Shown one piece after another: positions 9,604-18,084 of a stretch of 64,000 nt of DNA. The DNA lies in assembly GCF_002157225.2 (NCBI RefSeq), contig NZ_CP020038.1, forward strand, positions 3,874,501 to 3,938,500. The letters are read 5' to 3'. The DNA is from Agarilytica rhodophyticola (GTDB lineage: Bacteria; Pseudomonadota; Gammaproteobacteria; Pseudomonadales; Cellvibrionaceae). Numbering within the stretch: position 1 is the stretch's first letter; every line of letters begins with the position of its first letter. The notes below the pieces were generated by a model. That model was not told the origin of the DNA, did no database searches, and saw nothing but the letters and a program-made list of their open reading frames with translations. Position numbers and translations under genes: made by a program.

Positions 9604-9691
9604 TAATACGGGTGGAAATCATAGGAAGTCATACCACGTAAAGCCCCGTAATTACTGAGCGCGCCATTCTATGAAATTGTCAGTTTTCACG

Positions 9692-9712
9692 AATTGGCCC
9701 CAAATTGGCCCC
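9692..9712. repeat. Direct repeats of AATTGGCCCC, 11-bp period
   Basis: Copies at 9692-9701 and 9703-9712. The design (ten-base word repeated one helical turn apart) is like the arm-type repeats at 9490 but with a different word, as if from a second integrase system. Confidence 0.45.
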
Positions 9713-9751
9713 ACAAATCCTTAAGATTTTTTATATTGGCACCAAAATCTA

Positions 9752-9780
9752 TTGAGGGTGCGATACGGGTGCGATATAAT
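9752..9780 (+). promoter_or_regulatory. Sigma-70-like promoter with embedded direct repeats
   Basis: TTGAGG (9752-9757), 17-bp spacer, TATAAT (9775-9780). Two copies of GGGTGCGATA (9756-9765 and 9767-9776, 11-bp period) cover the spacer and touch both hexamers, so a bound protein would block the promoter. It drives the gene at 9856 after a leader of about 70 nt. Confidence 0.65.
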
Positions 9781-9855
9781 ATATTCGTACTTGAGAAAAA
9801 GTGCACGCAAGAGGCTCGGCATATCGTCAGGGCGAAGCGAAAAGGAGAATACACC

Positions 9856-10245
9856 ATGTCATCAGCACCACAACTTCCTACTAACAATACATCTATAAAC
9901 ATTGATGACATTAATGTCATCGACGAATTTGCCACTATAGTCGACGTCTATGGTCAGGGCTGCAATTACCCCACAAAGCAAGGCGCTGAGAATTTCAGGG
10001 TAGACTTTAGAGTAACTGCAATAAAAGAAGGCAACGAGAAGTCATTCAATGTTGTTTACTCAACTATGGAACGCACAGACAACATAATGGCATATAACGG
10101 TTTAGATATGGCCTTGGATTTTGATTGCGACTCCAACGAATCAAGCGAACTAGAGGAATTCATGGGCAACAGTGATATCTTTGACGATATGGCCGAAATA
10201 GCAAAAAAAGAATGTTCTGAATGGTTCGAATCGAACCGTGAATAA
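9856..10245 (+). CDS. Acidic hypothetical protein, first gene of left-end accessory unit
   Basis: 129 residues. The ATG at 9856 has a strong AAAGGAG site and is preferred over an upstream in-frame start. The protein is acidic, especially at the C-terminus (DFDCDSNESSELEEF). The N-terminal half looks beta-rich (FATIVDVYGQG... FRVDFRVTAI). No family recognised. A perfect inverted repeat GGTTCGA/TCGAACC covers its last codons (10223-10237). It lies in the prophage left end with its own promoter, a place where lysogenic-conversion or defence genes often sit. That role is inference. Confidence 0.6.
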   Translation: MSSAPQLPTNNTSINIDDINVIDEFATIVDVYGQGCNYPTKQGAENFRVDFRVTAIKEGNEKSFNVVYSTMERTDNIMAYNGLDMALDFDCDSNESSELEEFMGNSDIFDDMAEIAKKECSEWFESNRE

Positions 10246-10259
10246 ATTTTAAATGCAGT

Positions 10260-10276
10260 GGAGGCGAAGAGCCTCC
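10260..10276. repeat. GGAGGC-GAAGA-GCCTCC hairpin between genes
   Basis: A perfect 6-bp stem with a five-base loop in the 50-bp gap before the gene at 10297. It lacks a T-tract. It contains the only GGAGG in the gap and could limit translation of the downstream gene. Confidence 0.4.
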
Positions 10277-10296
10277 CTATTCCGAGATATATAGTT

Positions 10297-10731
10297 ATGC
10301 CAGCAAAAAAATCGGTTAGGCTTGTTGATGAAACGATCAAGAAATTAGCAGCCCTATCCAAATCTATAGATCCCGAATCCAACAACAATGACAATATCAA
10401 TTGGTCAGGAGCAATTAATCACCTGAGCGAGAGATACAGCCTGTTTTGTGAGAATTGCTTACCGGAGCTTACGGATTGTGAAAAAAAAGCCCTAGCACAG
10501 GCATACAATGGGCATCTGTTTGGCCGGGGCATTGCCGAGGAAATCAAAACAATGCATTGGCAGGTTGGAGAATCAATTGAGTTTGACTCAAATGTTGTTG
10601 CAATACTCGCTCAAGAAGACATCAACCCAGCTGCTTTTTTAGAAAAAGTAAAAGGCTGGAAGCCCGAGGAGCGCCTGGCAGTCATTCACTTAGTTAATGA
10701 ATTCTGGAGCAAGCCCATAACGGATGATTAA
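10297..10731 (+). CDS. Hypothetical protein, second gene of left-end unit
   Basis: 144 residues from the ATG at 10297. A GTG at 10258 would add 13 residues but lies in the hairpin and looks less likely. The N-terminus (KKSVRLVDETIKKLAALSK) could be a ribbon-helix-helix-like DNA-binding segment, followed by an alpha-helical domain (WKPEERLAVIHLVNEFW). No family recognised. Its stop overlaps the start of the next gene by 8 bp, so the two are coupled. Confidence 0.55.
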   Translation: MPAKKSVRLVDETIKKLAALSKSIDPESNNNDNINWSGAINHLSERYSLFCENCLPELTDCEKKALAQAYNGHLFGRGIAEEIKTMHWQVGESIEFDSNVVAILAQEDINPAAFLEKVKGWKPEERLAVIHLVNEFWSKPITDD

Positions 10732-11230
10732 AAAGCCGAGGGCCTCATTTGACAGAAAGCTCATTCTTCAAGACATATTGCGCGAAAATGACATATCAAT
10801 AGATGACGTGGCTTACATTTGCGATGAACCTGACAGAGTCGTTGCGCGTTGGTTTTCTGGCGATGGCGAGCCGAGCAGGTTTTGCTTAATGCAATTAAGG
10901 CATGCTCTATATTTAGCTCACCGCACGATACCAAGCTCGCTTGTCAAGTTTGTTGAATCACAGGAAAGCAGGGTTAAATACTGGGGCAAAAGATTCAAAA
11001 CGGATGCTGCAAGCGCAGATGTTCGTAGAGATCATAAACCGATCGAGACATACAAATTTCATGGTCAAAAAATGAAGCTATCTGACATTGCGAAAAGCAG
11101 AAAATGTGTTGTATCGGTCAAGACTCTTCGGGGCCGCATCAAAGCAGCCGGAATCCTCGTGGGTGAAGACGTTAGCGAAATTGCATCAATTTATACACAA
11201 CAAGGAAAGAAAATTAAAACGCAGGCCTAA
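10724..11230 (+). CDS. Protein with two helix-turn-helix-like segments, third gene of left-end unit
   Basis: 168 residues. An N-terminal HTH-like segment (ISIDDVAYICDEPDRVVARWFSG) is followed by a C-terminal segment (YKFHGQKMKLSDIAKSRKCVVSVKTLRGRI is its extent, about residues 109-140) that resembles the small HTH seen in NUMOD-type phage proteins. It probably binds DNA and may regulate the unit, for instance at the direct repeats in the 9752 promoter. Its end overlaps the convergent gene at 11227 by 4 bp. Confidence 0.5.
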   Translation: MIKKPRASFDRKLILQDILRENDISIDDVAYICDEPDRVVARWFSGDGEPSRFCLMQLRHALYLAHRTIPSSLVKFVESQESRVKYWGKRFKTDAASADVRRDHKPIETYKFHGQKMKLSDIAKSRKCVVSVKTLRGRIKAAGILVGEDVSEIASIYTQQGKKIKTQA

Positions 11231-11466
11231 TCACCCCTGGCAACTTTGCAAACCCGTTTATTCTCAAGCACATTGCTTATAAGCTGCCCCGCGAACTCAT
11301 CTCGCTGCTTTTCGTCCATTTCACAATAATGCATGATGATTTCAGCCCGACCTGTCACAATATTTATCATCCACACATCACCCAGGGGGTCAATACTCCA
11401 GGTTGTGCTGGGTATTTGTTGAGCAGCTAGGGCCGCCAGGGTTTCTTTCTGCTTGTTTGAGTCCAT
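11227..11466 (-). CDS. Small hypothetical protein
   Basis: 79 residues, convergent with and overlapping the previous gene by 4 bp. Contains STTWSIDPLGDVWMINIVTGRAEIIMHYCEM, which looks like a short beta-sheet domain. No family recognised. It stands alone on its strand within the left-end block. Confidence 0.45.
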   Translation of the reverse strand: MDSNKQKETLAALAAQQIPSTTWSIDPLGDVWMINIVTGRAEIIMHYCEMDEKQRDEFAGQLISNVLENKRVCKVARGD

Positions 11467-11608
11467 AGAAATAAGGATAGCCCGTATTACAGAAATGTGC
11501 AGGCCCTAGAATTAGATATAAAGAGCCGCTAAAATGAGCCTATAGCTAACAGATGAAATATTTAAGCACGCAAAAGCGCGTACCACTAAACAAGCCAGAG
11601 AGCAAGTC

Positions 11609-11851
11609 ATGCAAAACATTATTTACACAATGAAACAAGAGCAGCAAGACATAATCGACGGCTTGGTACAGTCTGGCGAGTACGAAAATGCTCAACAAGT
11701 CCTAGATGCGGCGGTTAAGTCGCTAGACTCTGGCGCTGACAAGCTTCAGCGTTTGCGCGCCCTAATTAAAGAGGGCGATGAATCAGGTGCCGCAGTTCAT
11801 GTCGACGTAGAAAAGCGACTAACTGAGCTAAGGCAAAGAGCGCGTGCATAA
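11609..11851 (+). CDS. parD: ParD-type antitoxin
   Basis: 80 residues. N-terminal ribbon-helix-helix pattern (EQQDIIDGLVQSGEYENAQQVLDAAVKSL) and the ParD tail (LRALIKEGDESG) that wraps the toxin. The family neutralises ParE and represses its own promoter. It overlaps the toxin gene by 8 bp. It is placed in the prophage accessory block, where it can stabilise the prophage or act in phage exclusion. Confidence 0.85.
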   Translation: MQNIIYTMKQEQQDIIDGLVQSGEYENAQQVLDAAVKSLDSGADKLQRLRALIKEGDESGAAVHVDVEKRLTELRQRARA

Positions 11852-12125
11852 GCTCACACCTAAAGCGCTAGACGACACCGACAATATCTATTTTTACAGC
11901 ATTAAACAGTTTGGCCTAGAAAGAGGCGAAAAGTACTATAAAGAAATATTCAACGCTATTCAAAAACTAGACGACAATCCACAATTAGGAAGGAATCACA
12001 GTGCAGGCGTCAGTTTAAGAGCCTTTAATGTTGGGTCTCATGTGATTTTCTATCGCACATCTCCATCTGGCGTTGTTGTTTCAAGGGTTCTGCACAAGTC
12101 AAGAGACTACAAAAGGCACGTCTAA
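11844..12125 (+). CDS. parE: ParE/RelE-superfamily toxin
   Basis: 93 residues from a GTG inside the end of parD. It shows the ParE pattern: LTPKALDDTDNIYFYSIKQFG at the N-terminus, NPQLGRNHSAGVSLRAFNVGSHVIFYR in the middle and VVSRVLHKSRDYKRHV at the end. ParE toxins poison DNA gyrase, and the family also has RelE-like ribonucleases. The usual C-terminal R.LH..rD motif is intact, so the toxin is probably functional. Confidence 0.87.
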   Translation: MHKLTPKALDDTDNIYFYSIKQFGLERGEKYYKEIFNAIQKLDDNPQLGRNHSAGVSLRAFNVGSHVIFYRTSPSGVVVSRVLHKSRDYKRHV

Positions 12126-12159
12126 CAACTTAACAAAGCATTATGTAAAGGTGCGAGTC

Positions 12160-12324
12160 ATGAAAGAAGAACAAGACCTTTCCAACACTACAAACGTCTA
12201 TGATCTATGTGAAAGGCTAGCCAAGAATAAAATGCTCGAAGAGCTACAGGCACTAATCAGCAAATTGAGCGCCGAAAAACAGAAAGAGCTTTTAATATTC
12301 GTTCAACGATTGACACAAAGCTAA
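12160..12324 (+). CDS. Small helical hypothetical protein
   Basis: 54 residues with a GGTGCGAG-like ribosome binding site. Almost wholly helical (YDLCERLAKNKMLEELQALISKL). It follows parE by 34 bp and may be in the same transcript. No family recognised. Confidence 0.45.
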   Translation: MKEEQDLSNTTNVYDLCERLAKNKMLEELQALISKLSAEKQKELLIFVQRLTQS

Positions 12325-12344
12325 CTAACAATGTTTACCCCCAA

Positions 12345-12521
12345 ATGAAGCCAATGCCCGATCATGACGACCCTCAAAGCGCTGAAGCTGGAGAAAGTAC
12401 TGATAATGCGCTTAACATACATCAAATTCGCACAGCAATTGACGAAGGCGAGCGAAGTGGAGAGTATAAGGATTGGAACTTTAACGATTTCATGGAGCGA
12501 GCAAAGAAAGGTGATGCTTGA
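12345..12521 (+). pseudogene. Orphan ParD C-terminal fragment
   Basis: A 58-codon frame whose second half (IRTAIDEGERSGEYKDWNFNDFMERAKKG is its extent) matches the toxin-binding tail of ParD antitoxins. The N-terminal ribbon-helix-helix is absent and no intact toxin follows: the next frame ends after 21 codons against the endolysin gene. It looks like the remains of a second toxin-antitoxin pair. Confidence 0.55.
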
Positions 12522-12565
12522 AAATTATACCGACCAACCCAATAATGATGTAACTATGTCCAATA

Positions 12566-13123
12566 TCAGCAGATATTAGCTAGTCGACGCGATTTCGGTA
12601 AAAACGACATAGCGCGCCTCATCCACCCAACCATAAAAACAGATTGACCAGAATCTCTATAAACGATATTCGCGTAAAAAATTTGTCGCTCCGCTACAAG
12701 CTCGACCAACATCCAATTCCCAAGCGAATTAAAGCAGGCGGCTGACCGCTCAACAGTTTTGGCACCAATAATCCCATCGTTTATTAATGCACCAAAACCA
12801 GCACTATTACACGCGTTTTGAAGAAATTTAATTGCTTGCCTTGGCCCGTGATTAACAGCAGAATCAAATACAAAAGGTTGAATACATTCTGGTAGTCGAT
12901 CTATACCCGGCGACAGATAATAATTATATTCGTAAATATCTCGCGCCGTTTTAATATCGAGGTTTTTAACATCATCAACCGTCACTTTTTCACTTAAATA
13001 TTTAGCCAATGTTTGTCGAGTAATACCAAAATTTGTAGCTCCACCTTTGTCAGAAGGATGATCAACAAAGCCACCCTCTTTACTTAACACATCATCAATG
13101 AGTCTATTAACATCGACTGCCAT
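12566..13123 (-). CDS. Endolysin, glycoside hydrolase family 108
   Basis: 185 residues from the ATG at 13123 (GGTGAG ten bases upstream). An upstream start at 13156 would add 11 residues overlapping the previous gene. The GH108 signature is clear: LSKEGGFVDHPSDKGGATNFGIT, in which the Glu (residue 16) is catalytic, and a C-terminal peptidoglycan-binding-3 type region (NDGIIGAKTVERS). It cleaves the glycan backbone of peptidoglycan. No signal peptide, so it depends on the holin at 36026-36376, far upstream in the same late operon. No spanin genes are visible. Confidence 0.9.
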   Translation of the reverse strand: MAVDVNRLIDDVLSKEGGFVDHPSDKGGATNFGITRQTLAKYLSEKVTVDDVKNLDIKTARDIYEYNYYLSPGIDRLPECIQPFVFDSAVNHGPRQAIKFLQNACNSAGFGALINDGIIGAKTVERSAACFNSLGNWMLVELVAERQIFYANIVYRDSGQSVFMVGWMRRAMSFLPKSRRLANIC

Positions 13124-13155
13124 AATAATTGCACTCACCTTTTTTAATATAAACA

Positions 13156-13809
13156 TTACAACTCAACAAAACGCAACCAGCTGCCACGACGAATTGTAAC
13201 TTCAGACACATCGGCCCCGCGACGAAAAAGCACATTACAATCCTCAACATTGGCATTTGTCTGAAAAAGCCCACCCACTCTCGCGGAGCAAACCGTTGCA
13301 CCAACCGCATTTAAATACGTAGTTGGAATCGAAGTATCAAAATAACCACCCTGAGAAGTGAGTGAATAGGAATAAGCACCCGTCCCAAACTCCACGTTAC
13401 CTGCTTGCAGGTTCATTCTAAAAATAGCGCCATTGGAAATAAACGACGATGCAACACCTACAATATTTCCCTCAACAGAATACAGTGTATTCGCTTTTAA
13501 TGAGGTGGTGAGTTCGGCATCAAATACAGTTGATGTAGTCACATCACTATCAACGGTTTTAGTAAGATTAATCGCTTCCTGAAGTCCAGGCAATCCCGAT
13601 ACACCTATCGGCACAACAACCCATGCACTCCCCGTCCAGCGCTCAAAACGATTTAGATCACCCGACCGGTTAAAGCGCATAGTATTAGTTAACACGTTAA
13701 CATCACCATCGTAATCCATACGCGCACAACTAGCAGTCCGACTATCGACATCTTGCGCAAAAAACCGTTTTAGCAACGTCGCCAATGAATAACTCGACCA
13801 GTTTGCCAT
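13156..13809 (-). CDS. Tail-tip accessory / short fibre protein
   Basis: 217 residues directly downstream of the J gene. It has a repeated beta-strand pattern (GSAWVVVPIGVSGLPGLQEA then TLYSVEGNIVGVASSF). Genes in this place in lambda-like phages encode side-fibre or tip proteins. The assignment is mostly from position. Confidence 0.5.
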   Translation of the reverse strand: MANWSSYSLATLLKRFFAQDVDSRTASCARMDYDGDVNVLTNTMRFNRSGDLNRFERWTGSAWVVVPIGVSGLPGLQEAINLTKTVDSDVTTSTVFDAELTTSLKANTLYSVEGNIVGVASSFISNGAIFRMNLQAGNVEFGTGAYSYSLTSQGGYFDTSIPTTYLNAVGATVCSARVGGLFQTNANVEDCNVLFRRGADVSEVTIRRGSWLRFVEL

Positions 13810-13822
13810 GGTTTAACTCCTA

Positions 13823-16800
13823 TTAATTCACTGACAAATAGCCCCGCACGGAATATGAAAATACACCGCTGACTCTATTGCCATTATTATCAAAAAGACG
13901 AACAAAAAATTCGGTTGGATTAACAACATCATCAAAGCTATAGGATGCATATCGCGGTACTGTCGCATTAGGTGTAACCGAGATCGACGTTACATCAATA
14001 AAGTTTTTTCGAAGAGCAACACGCGTTCCATTGGCATCAGATGCAGAGGCCACATCTCGCCCAGATTCGCCCTGCTCTTTTAAATCCAGGGATGTAAAAA
14101 TATCATCGATTACTAAAATATCATTCGCACCACCATCGCTAGCGACATCCACAACGATACGTACATAGCGAAATCCAATACCAAACACTTGCACATTATT
14201 ATCTGCAATGAAGTTAACACCATCATTAGAATACGCTATTTCTAGTGTATAACTCGCGTTACCAGAAATAGTTTGTACGGATACATTACTAGTAATGAGT
14301 GAAGTGGCAAGCGTCGCACCTAAATCATAAATCTTTTCATAGCGCGCACTGGTTTGACCTGGCGTTGCAAATAATTCAAACCCTGCATTTATTTCTTCTT
14401 GAAACGTGTCAAAGCCATTATCAATATACTCCTGCATCGTTTCATCAGGATCAACCAACGCAACTAACGCCCCATTGTCGACAAAACAATTTGTGGAAAC
14501 ACCATCAAAACCCAATTCACGCTCACTAAAAGAATCAAAAAAGACATAGTCGGGTAACTGAGACACAATCGCCGTAGCTGAACTAGGATTAGCACGATTG
14601 CCCGCAGTGTCCACAGCGATAAAATGATAAGTATACGATCCGGCACGGCGCTCTTGAATAATCGTAAATGTGCTATCACCTGCTTTATCCTGAAACTTTT
14701 CAGCCTCATTAAACCGATCACCAATAAAGATTTCATATTTTTTTATAGGAAGATCGCCAGCTTGCGCGCTATACGTAAGCTGAACACTGTTATCAATAAC
14801 ACTCGCCGTAACATTTGCCGAACCGGGCTGCCGAGGCGATACAAGCTCCGAAACACGAATACTCCCATTACCCACAATATCAACAGCTACAACGTCAAAC
14901 GATCGCGAACCGATCCAATCAACACGAATACGCTGATTAGTTGCGCGTGTTCGTGCAAGCAAAATATCACCATGCCATACTTGATATTCCGCGATAACAA
15001 ATGATGACGCCGCCGGCCCCCACTCCAACACAACATCTGCCCCCGCATAGCTGTGACTAACATCATACATAGTGGGAACATAAATAGTAATTTCAGTGCT
15101 AACCGGATCACTCGATCGATCACCCGTATCATAGTCCACAGCCCAATAAGTACGTCGACCGAATTGAACACTGTCTAAGAGCAACGTATTACCCGCGACC
15201 CGCCCTAACTCAACAGCTGACTCAAATGTAACACCTTCAAAAAATCGCGTTTCTTTATAGTCGACATCCGGTGACGGATCTTTTGATAAAAATATTCCCG
15301 TGTCCGGACGAATAACTGCAGTAAAATTTGTCGGCGTTGTCGGTGGCGCAAGCTTACCAACTACTTGGTATTGAGAACTTGTTACCCATGCACTTTGGAG
15401 CCCCAAGCGACCAACAGAACGCGCACGCACTTGAACGACATTACCGTCGCGAACATCTCGCACCTCAAAAAAAGGCTGACTTTCAATGCTTGCAGGCAAC
15501 CACGCATCACTTGGTGTTGGCTTATATTGAAATTGCACGAACGATGCTCTCGAATCGTTAGGCGCAGTAACAGAAGCGGTTAACACGGTATTGATTACAT
15601 TACCCTGGCGAACTAAATATTCACCGAGCACTAAATTTGTAGGCGCTGGCAATGGCCCCGTTGGCAAGTCGGTGTAGTCACCATCATCAAATACCAAATC
15701 TTGTTCAACACGTGCGAATTTATTAGGGTCGTATATTTCGGCCTCAACAGAATAAATATTATCAGATTGCGCAGATACGCTTGTGACACGAAAAAGCCGT
15801 TGCGATAATTGATTCGCACTTAATACCCAAATAGAGTTGGGCTGAACATCGGCCACAGGCCCATACAAATGTACCTGATTATTTGCTACATCAAAGAAAA
15901 ATACTTCTGCACGCGAGACACGACCTTCAGGCGTTATGTAAGAAATTCTATAGGTATAGGTCGAACTAATAAGAGAGTCGGGCAACGCATCGACCGTTAG
16001 CACAGAGCCTCGCACACTCACCATACGCCCCGATAAACGCTCGCCCGCAATTGCTGGATCTTGAATCGCAATAACACTGTAGGGACGTATTGAGAGATGA
16101 TCCAAGGCAGCGCGATAAGTAACGGTCGTTGTTGCATTTTGATCGTGCTCTATTTCCCACTTACCCACCCGCCGCGCCAGTCCACGAGAATTACAACCAA
16201 AGGCGGTAATATCTTTTTGTTTCCAGCCATGGACAGCGACCGCGTCTGAATCTTCATACACTTCGACCGCTGCTTTTTCACCATCATTAGGATCGTTATA
16301 GGTAACTAAAGCCGCTGTACTTCTATTTTTCAGGCTTTTGGAACTGTAAGTAAATTTGCCATCGATCACGTTAGCAGGGCACGCAAGAAACTCATAATCT
16401 GCTGGTGCATCTTGCACTGGTATAACAGTACCACTCCCCCAATAAGTGACTCCGCGAAACACTGACGCTAACTTTCGAATAAGGGTTTGCGCCTCTTCAC
16501 GCGTGCGTATTTGCACATTCAATGTAAAGCGTGGCTCTTGACCACCAAATCCATCATCAACAAGCTCATCACAGTACTGTGATATCTGGTATAACCGCCC
16601 CTTATCAACTCTAAACGGCTCGATAAACTCACCTAGGCCATAGCGATCATGGGTTACCATATCGTAATAACACCAAGCAGGATTATTAGTCCACGCATTG
16701 ACAAACGTGCCGTTCCAGATACCAGTATATTGGCGTGTTTGCGGATTATAATTTGAAGGGACCGGAACTTTACGCCCCCTTATGTGATATTCACGACGCG

Positions 16801-17530
16801 GCACTTTATCGCCGAACTGTTCAGCATTGATGGCAACGGCAATAATGGCACAATCAGGATAGGACAGCTTCGTATCAATTAACTCGGTGTATGTACCCCA
16901 AAATGTCTTATTTTCCTTGGTCGCATCATCGTCAGAGTCTCGCGATATACGCACCACACGAATATTCCATGAACTACTAGCCCGCGTGCGCACAATATTA
17001 AACGATCGCTCATACTCACTAGTGGTTTTACCTGCGATCGTAGATGAAACATAACTATTCCAAGCACCACCATCGTATTGCACATCAATTCTCACCACGA
17101 CATTGTAGCCGTGGAGGTCGCCATTCTCAGGATCTTGCGATGTAAGTGCGGGCACCACTATTTTAACGCGCACCGCGTCAACTTCGTCATTTGTAATAGC
17201 ACGCACAACGGGCGTATTAAAAAGCACCTCTTGATCGACAACAAATTCAGACTCTACTTGGCCAAAACCCTCGATATAATCTTGAACAGGCAAGCCAACA
17301 CGTGTATCAATAGCTACACCTTCAAAATTAAAAGAGCCATCATCATTTTGTACAGGCACGCCGTCGAGATAGACACTTTGCAAGCCGTTTACAAGGCCCT
17401 CTATCTCGCCCTCAGACACTAAATCTAAAACACGCGCAGTAGCAACACTTTTAAGCGTGTTCGGGTCTTCTTGAGCAGCACGCGCAGCACCTCCGCCCGC
17501 TTTACCACCTTTATTACCAATAATATCCAT
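13823..17530 (-). CDS. J: Tail tip host-specificity protein J
   Basis: 1235 residues. The N-terminus is the lambda gpJ pattern (GGKAGGG..., LDLVSEGEIEGLVNGLQSVYLDGVPV), followed by the phage tail-hub domains (WNGTFVNAWTNNPAWCYYDMVTHDRYGLG near 280-310) and several fibronectin-III-like modules in the C-terminal half (about 620-970). The C-terminal part binds the host receptor and is usually the most variable. It is the last large gene of the tail cluster, as in lambda. Confidence 0.95.
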   Translation of the reverse strand: MDIIGNKGGKAGGGAARAAQEDPNTLKSVATARVLDLVSEGEIEGLVNGLQSVYLDGVPVQNDDGSFNFEGVAIDTRVGLPVQDYIEGFGQVESEFVVDQEVLFNTPVVRAITNDEVDAVRVKIVVPALTSQDPENGDLHGYNVVVRIDVQYDGGAWNSYVSSTIAGKTTSEYERSFNIVRTRASSSWNIRVVRISRDSDDDATKENKTFWGTYTELIDTKLSYPDCAIIAVAINAEQFGDKVPRREYHIRGRKVPVPSNYNPQTRQYTGIWNGTFVNAWTNNPAWCYYDMVTHDRYGLGEFIEPFRVDKGRLYQISQYCDELVDDGFGGQEPRFTLNVQIRTREEAQTLIRKLASVFRGVTYWGSGTVIPVQDAPADYEFLACPANVIDGKFTYSSKSLKNRSTAALVTYNDPNDGEKAAVEVYEDSDAVAVHGWKQKDITAFGCNSRGLARRVGKWEIEHDQNATTTVTYRAALDHLSIRPYSVIAIQDPAIAGERLSGRMVSVRGSVLTVDALPDSLISSTYTYRISYITPEGRVSRAEVFFFDVANNQVHLYGPVADVQPNSIWVLSANQLSQRLFRVTSVSAQSDNIYSVEAEIYDPNKFARVEQDLVFDDGDYTDLPTGPLPAPTNLVLGEYLVRQGNVINTVLTASVTAPNDSRASFVQFQYKPTPSDAWLPASIESQPFFEVRDVRDGNVVQVRARSVGRLGLQSAWVTSSQYQVVGKLAPPTTPTNFTAVIRPDTGIFLSKDPSPDVDYKETRFFEGVTFESAVELGRVAGNTLLLDSVQFGRRTYWAVDYDTGDRSSDPVSTEITIYVPTMYDVSHSYAGADVVLEWGPAASSFVIAEYQVWHGDILLARTRATNQRIRVDWIGSRSFDVVAVDIVGNGSIRVSELVSPRQPGSANVTASVIDNSVQLTYSAQAGDLPIKKYEIFIGDRFNEAEKFQDKAGDSTFTIIQERRAGSYTYHFIAVDTAGNRANPSSATAIVSQLPDYVFFDSFSERELGFDGVSTNCFVDNGALVALVDPDETMQEYIDNGFDTFQEEINAGFELFATPGQTSARYEKIYDLGATLATSLITSNVSVQTISGNASYTLEIAYSNDGVNFIADNNVQVFGIGFRYVRIVVDVASDGGANDILVIDDIFTSLDLKEQGESGRDVASASDANGTRVALRKNFIDVTSISVTPNATVPRYASYSFDDVVNPTEFFVRLFDNNGNRVSGVFSYSVRGYLSVN

Positions 17531-17544
17531 GTGAACTATTCCGA

Positions 17545-18084
17545 TTATGGTTCATGACGATATGGCCATCTAGGATCGCGATGATTTGGCCAATCAATGA
17601 TATCAGGCTCATCAATTGGTACGGTATAGGGGATCTCCTCAACACTAATACCCGCTGATATTACAGCAGAGCCCGCACGACCTACTTCGCCGTAAACAAC
17701 CGGCACACAAATTCCTTGCTCCGTAGTGTTAACACCACCGTTAAATAGTGCAGAAACATTTTCATCATCTCGCGACTCATATGCCGACGACTCTGGCGCT
17801 ATTCCCGCTGCTGCACCACCCACTTTTGCACCCGAAACATCGGGCAAAATATGTAAATTAGAGCGATTACCAAAGCGTACACCGTAATGATCAATGCAAA
17901 GCCGCTCACTTTTATTTAATGACAAAAAATACGGTGCCCGCAGTATTTCTTTTTTAAATCCAGGCAAAACAGACGATAAAAAACGCAGCGCATCAAGAGG
18001 TGAGACCACATCAATGTTGAGTTCGCCATTCTCAATCAGACTAGATAATGCACCATGCAAATAAATAGTTTTCATGTTAAGCAA
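17545..18084 (-). CDS. I: Tail assembly protein I
   Basis: 179 residues. The N-terminus is a ubiquitin-like TAIL domain (IYLHGALSSLIENGELNIDVVSPLDALRFLSSVLPGF region) and the C-terminus holds an AGSAVISAGI-type hydrophobic segment, as in lambda gpI. It helps build the tail tip and is not a large virion component. It overlaps the K gene by 8 bp. A start at 18075 is also possible. Confidence 0.87.
   Translation of the reverse strand: MLNMKTIYLHGALSSLIENGELNIDVVSPLDALRFLSSVLPGFKKEILRAPYFLSLNKSERLCIDHYGVRFGNRSNLHILPDVSGAKVGGAAAGIAPESSAYESRDDENVSALFNGGVNTTEQGICVPVVYGEVGRAGSAVISAGISVEEIPYTVPIDEPDIIDWPNHRDPRWPYRHEP

Noticed and set aside
9856-12125. CRISPR array, retron or diversity-generating retroelement
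   Set aside because: No reverse transcriptase gene, no spaced repeat array and no template/variable repeat pair was seen anywhere in the window.
12364-12579. 71-codon ORF near the endolysin gene
   Set aside because: Overlaps the ParD-tail frame at 12345-12521, which has recognisable ParD residues, so this is a shadow frame.
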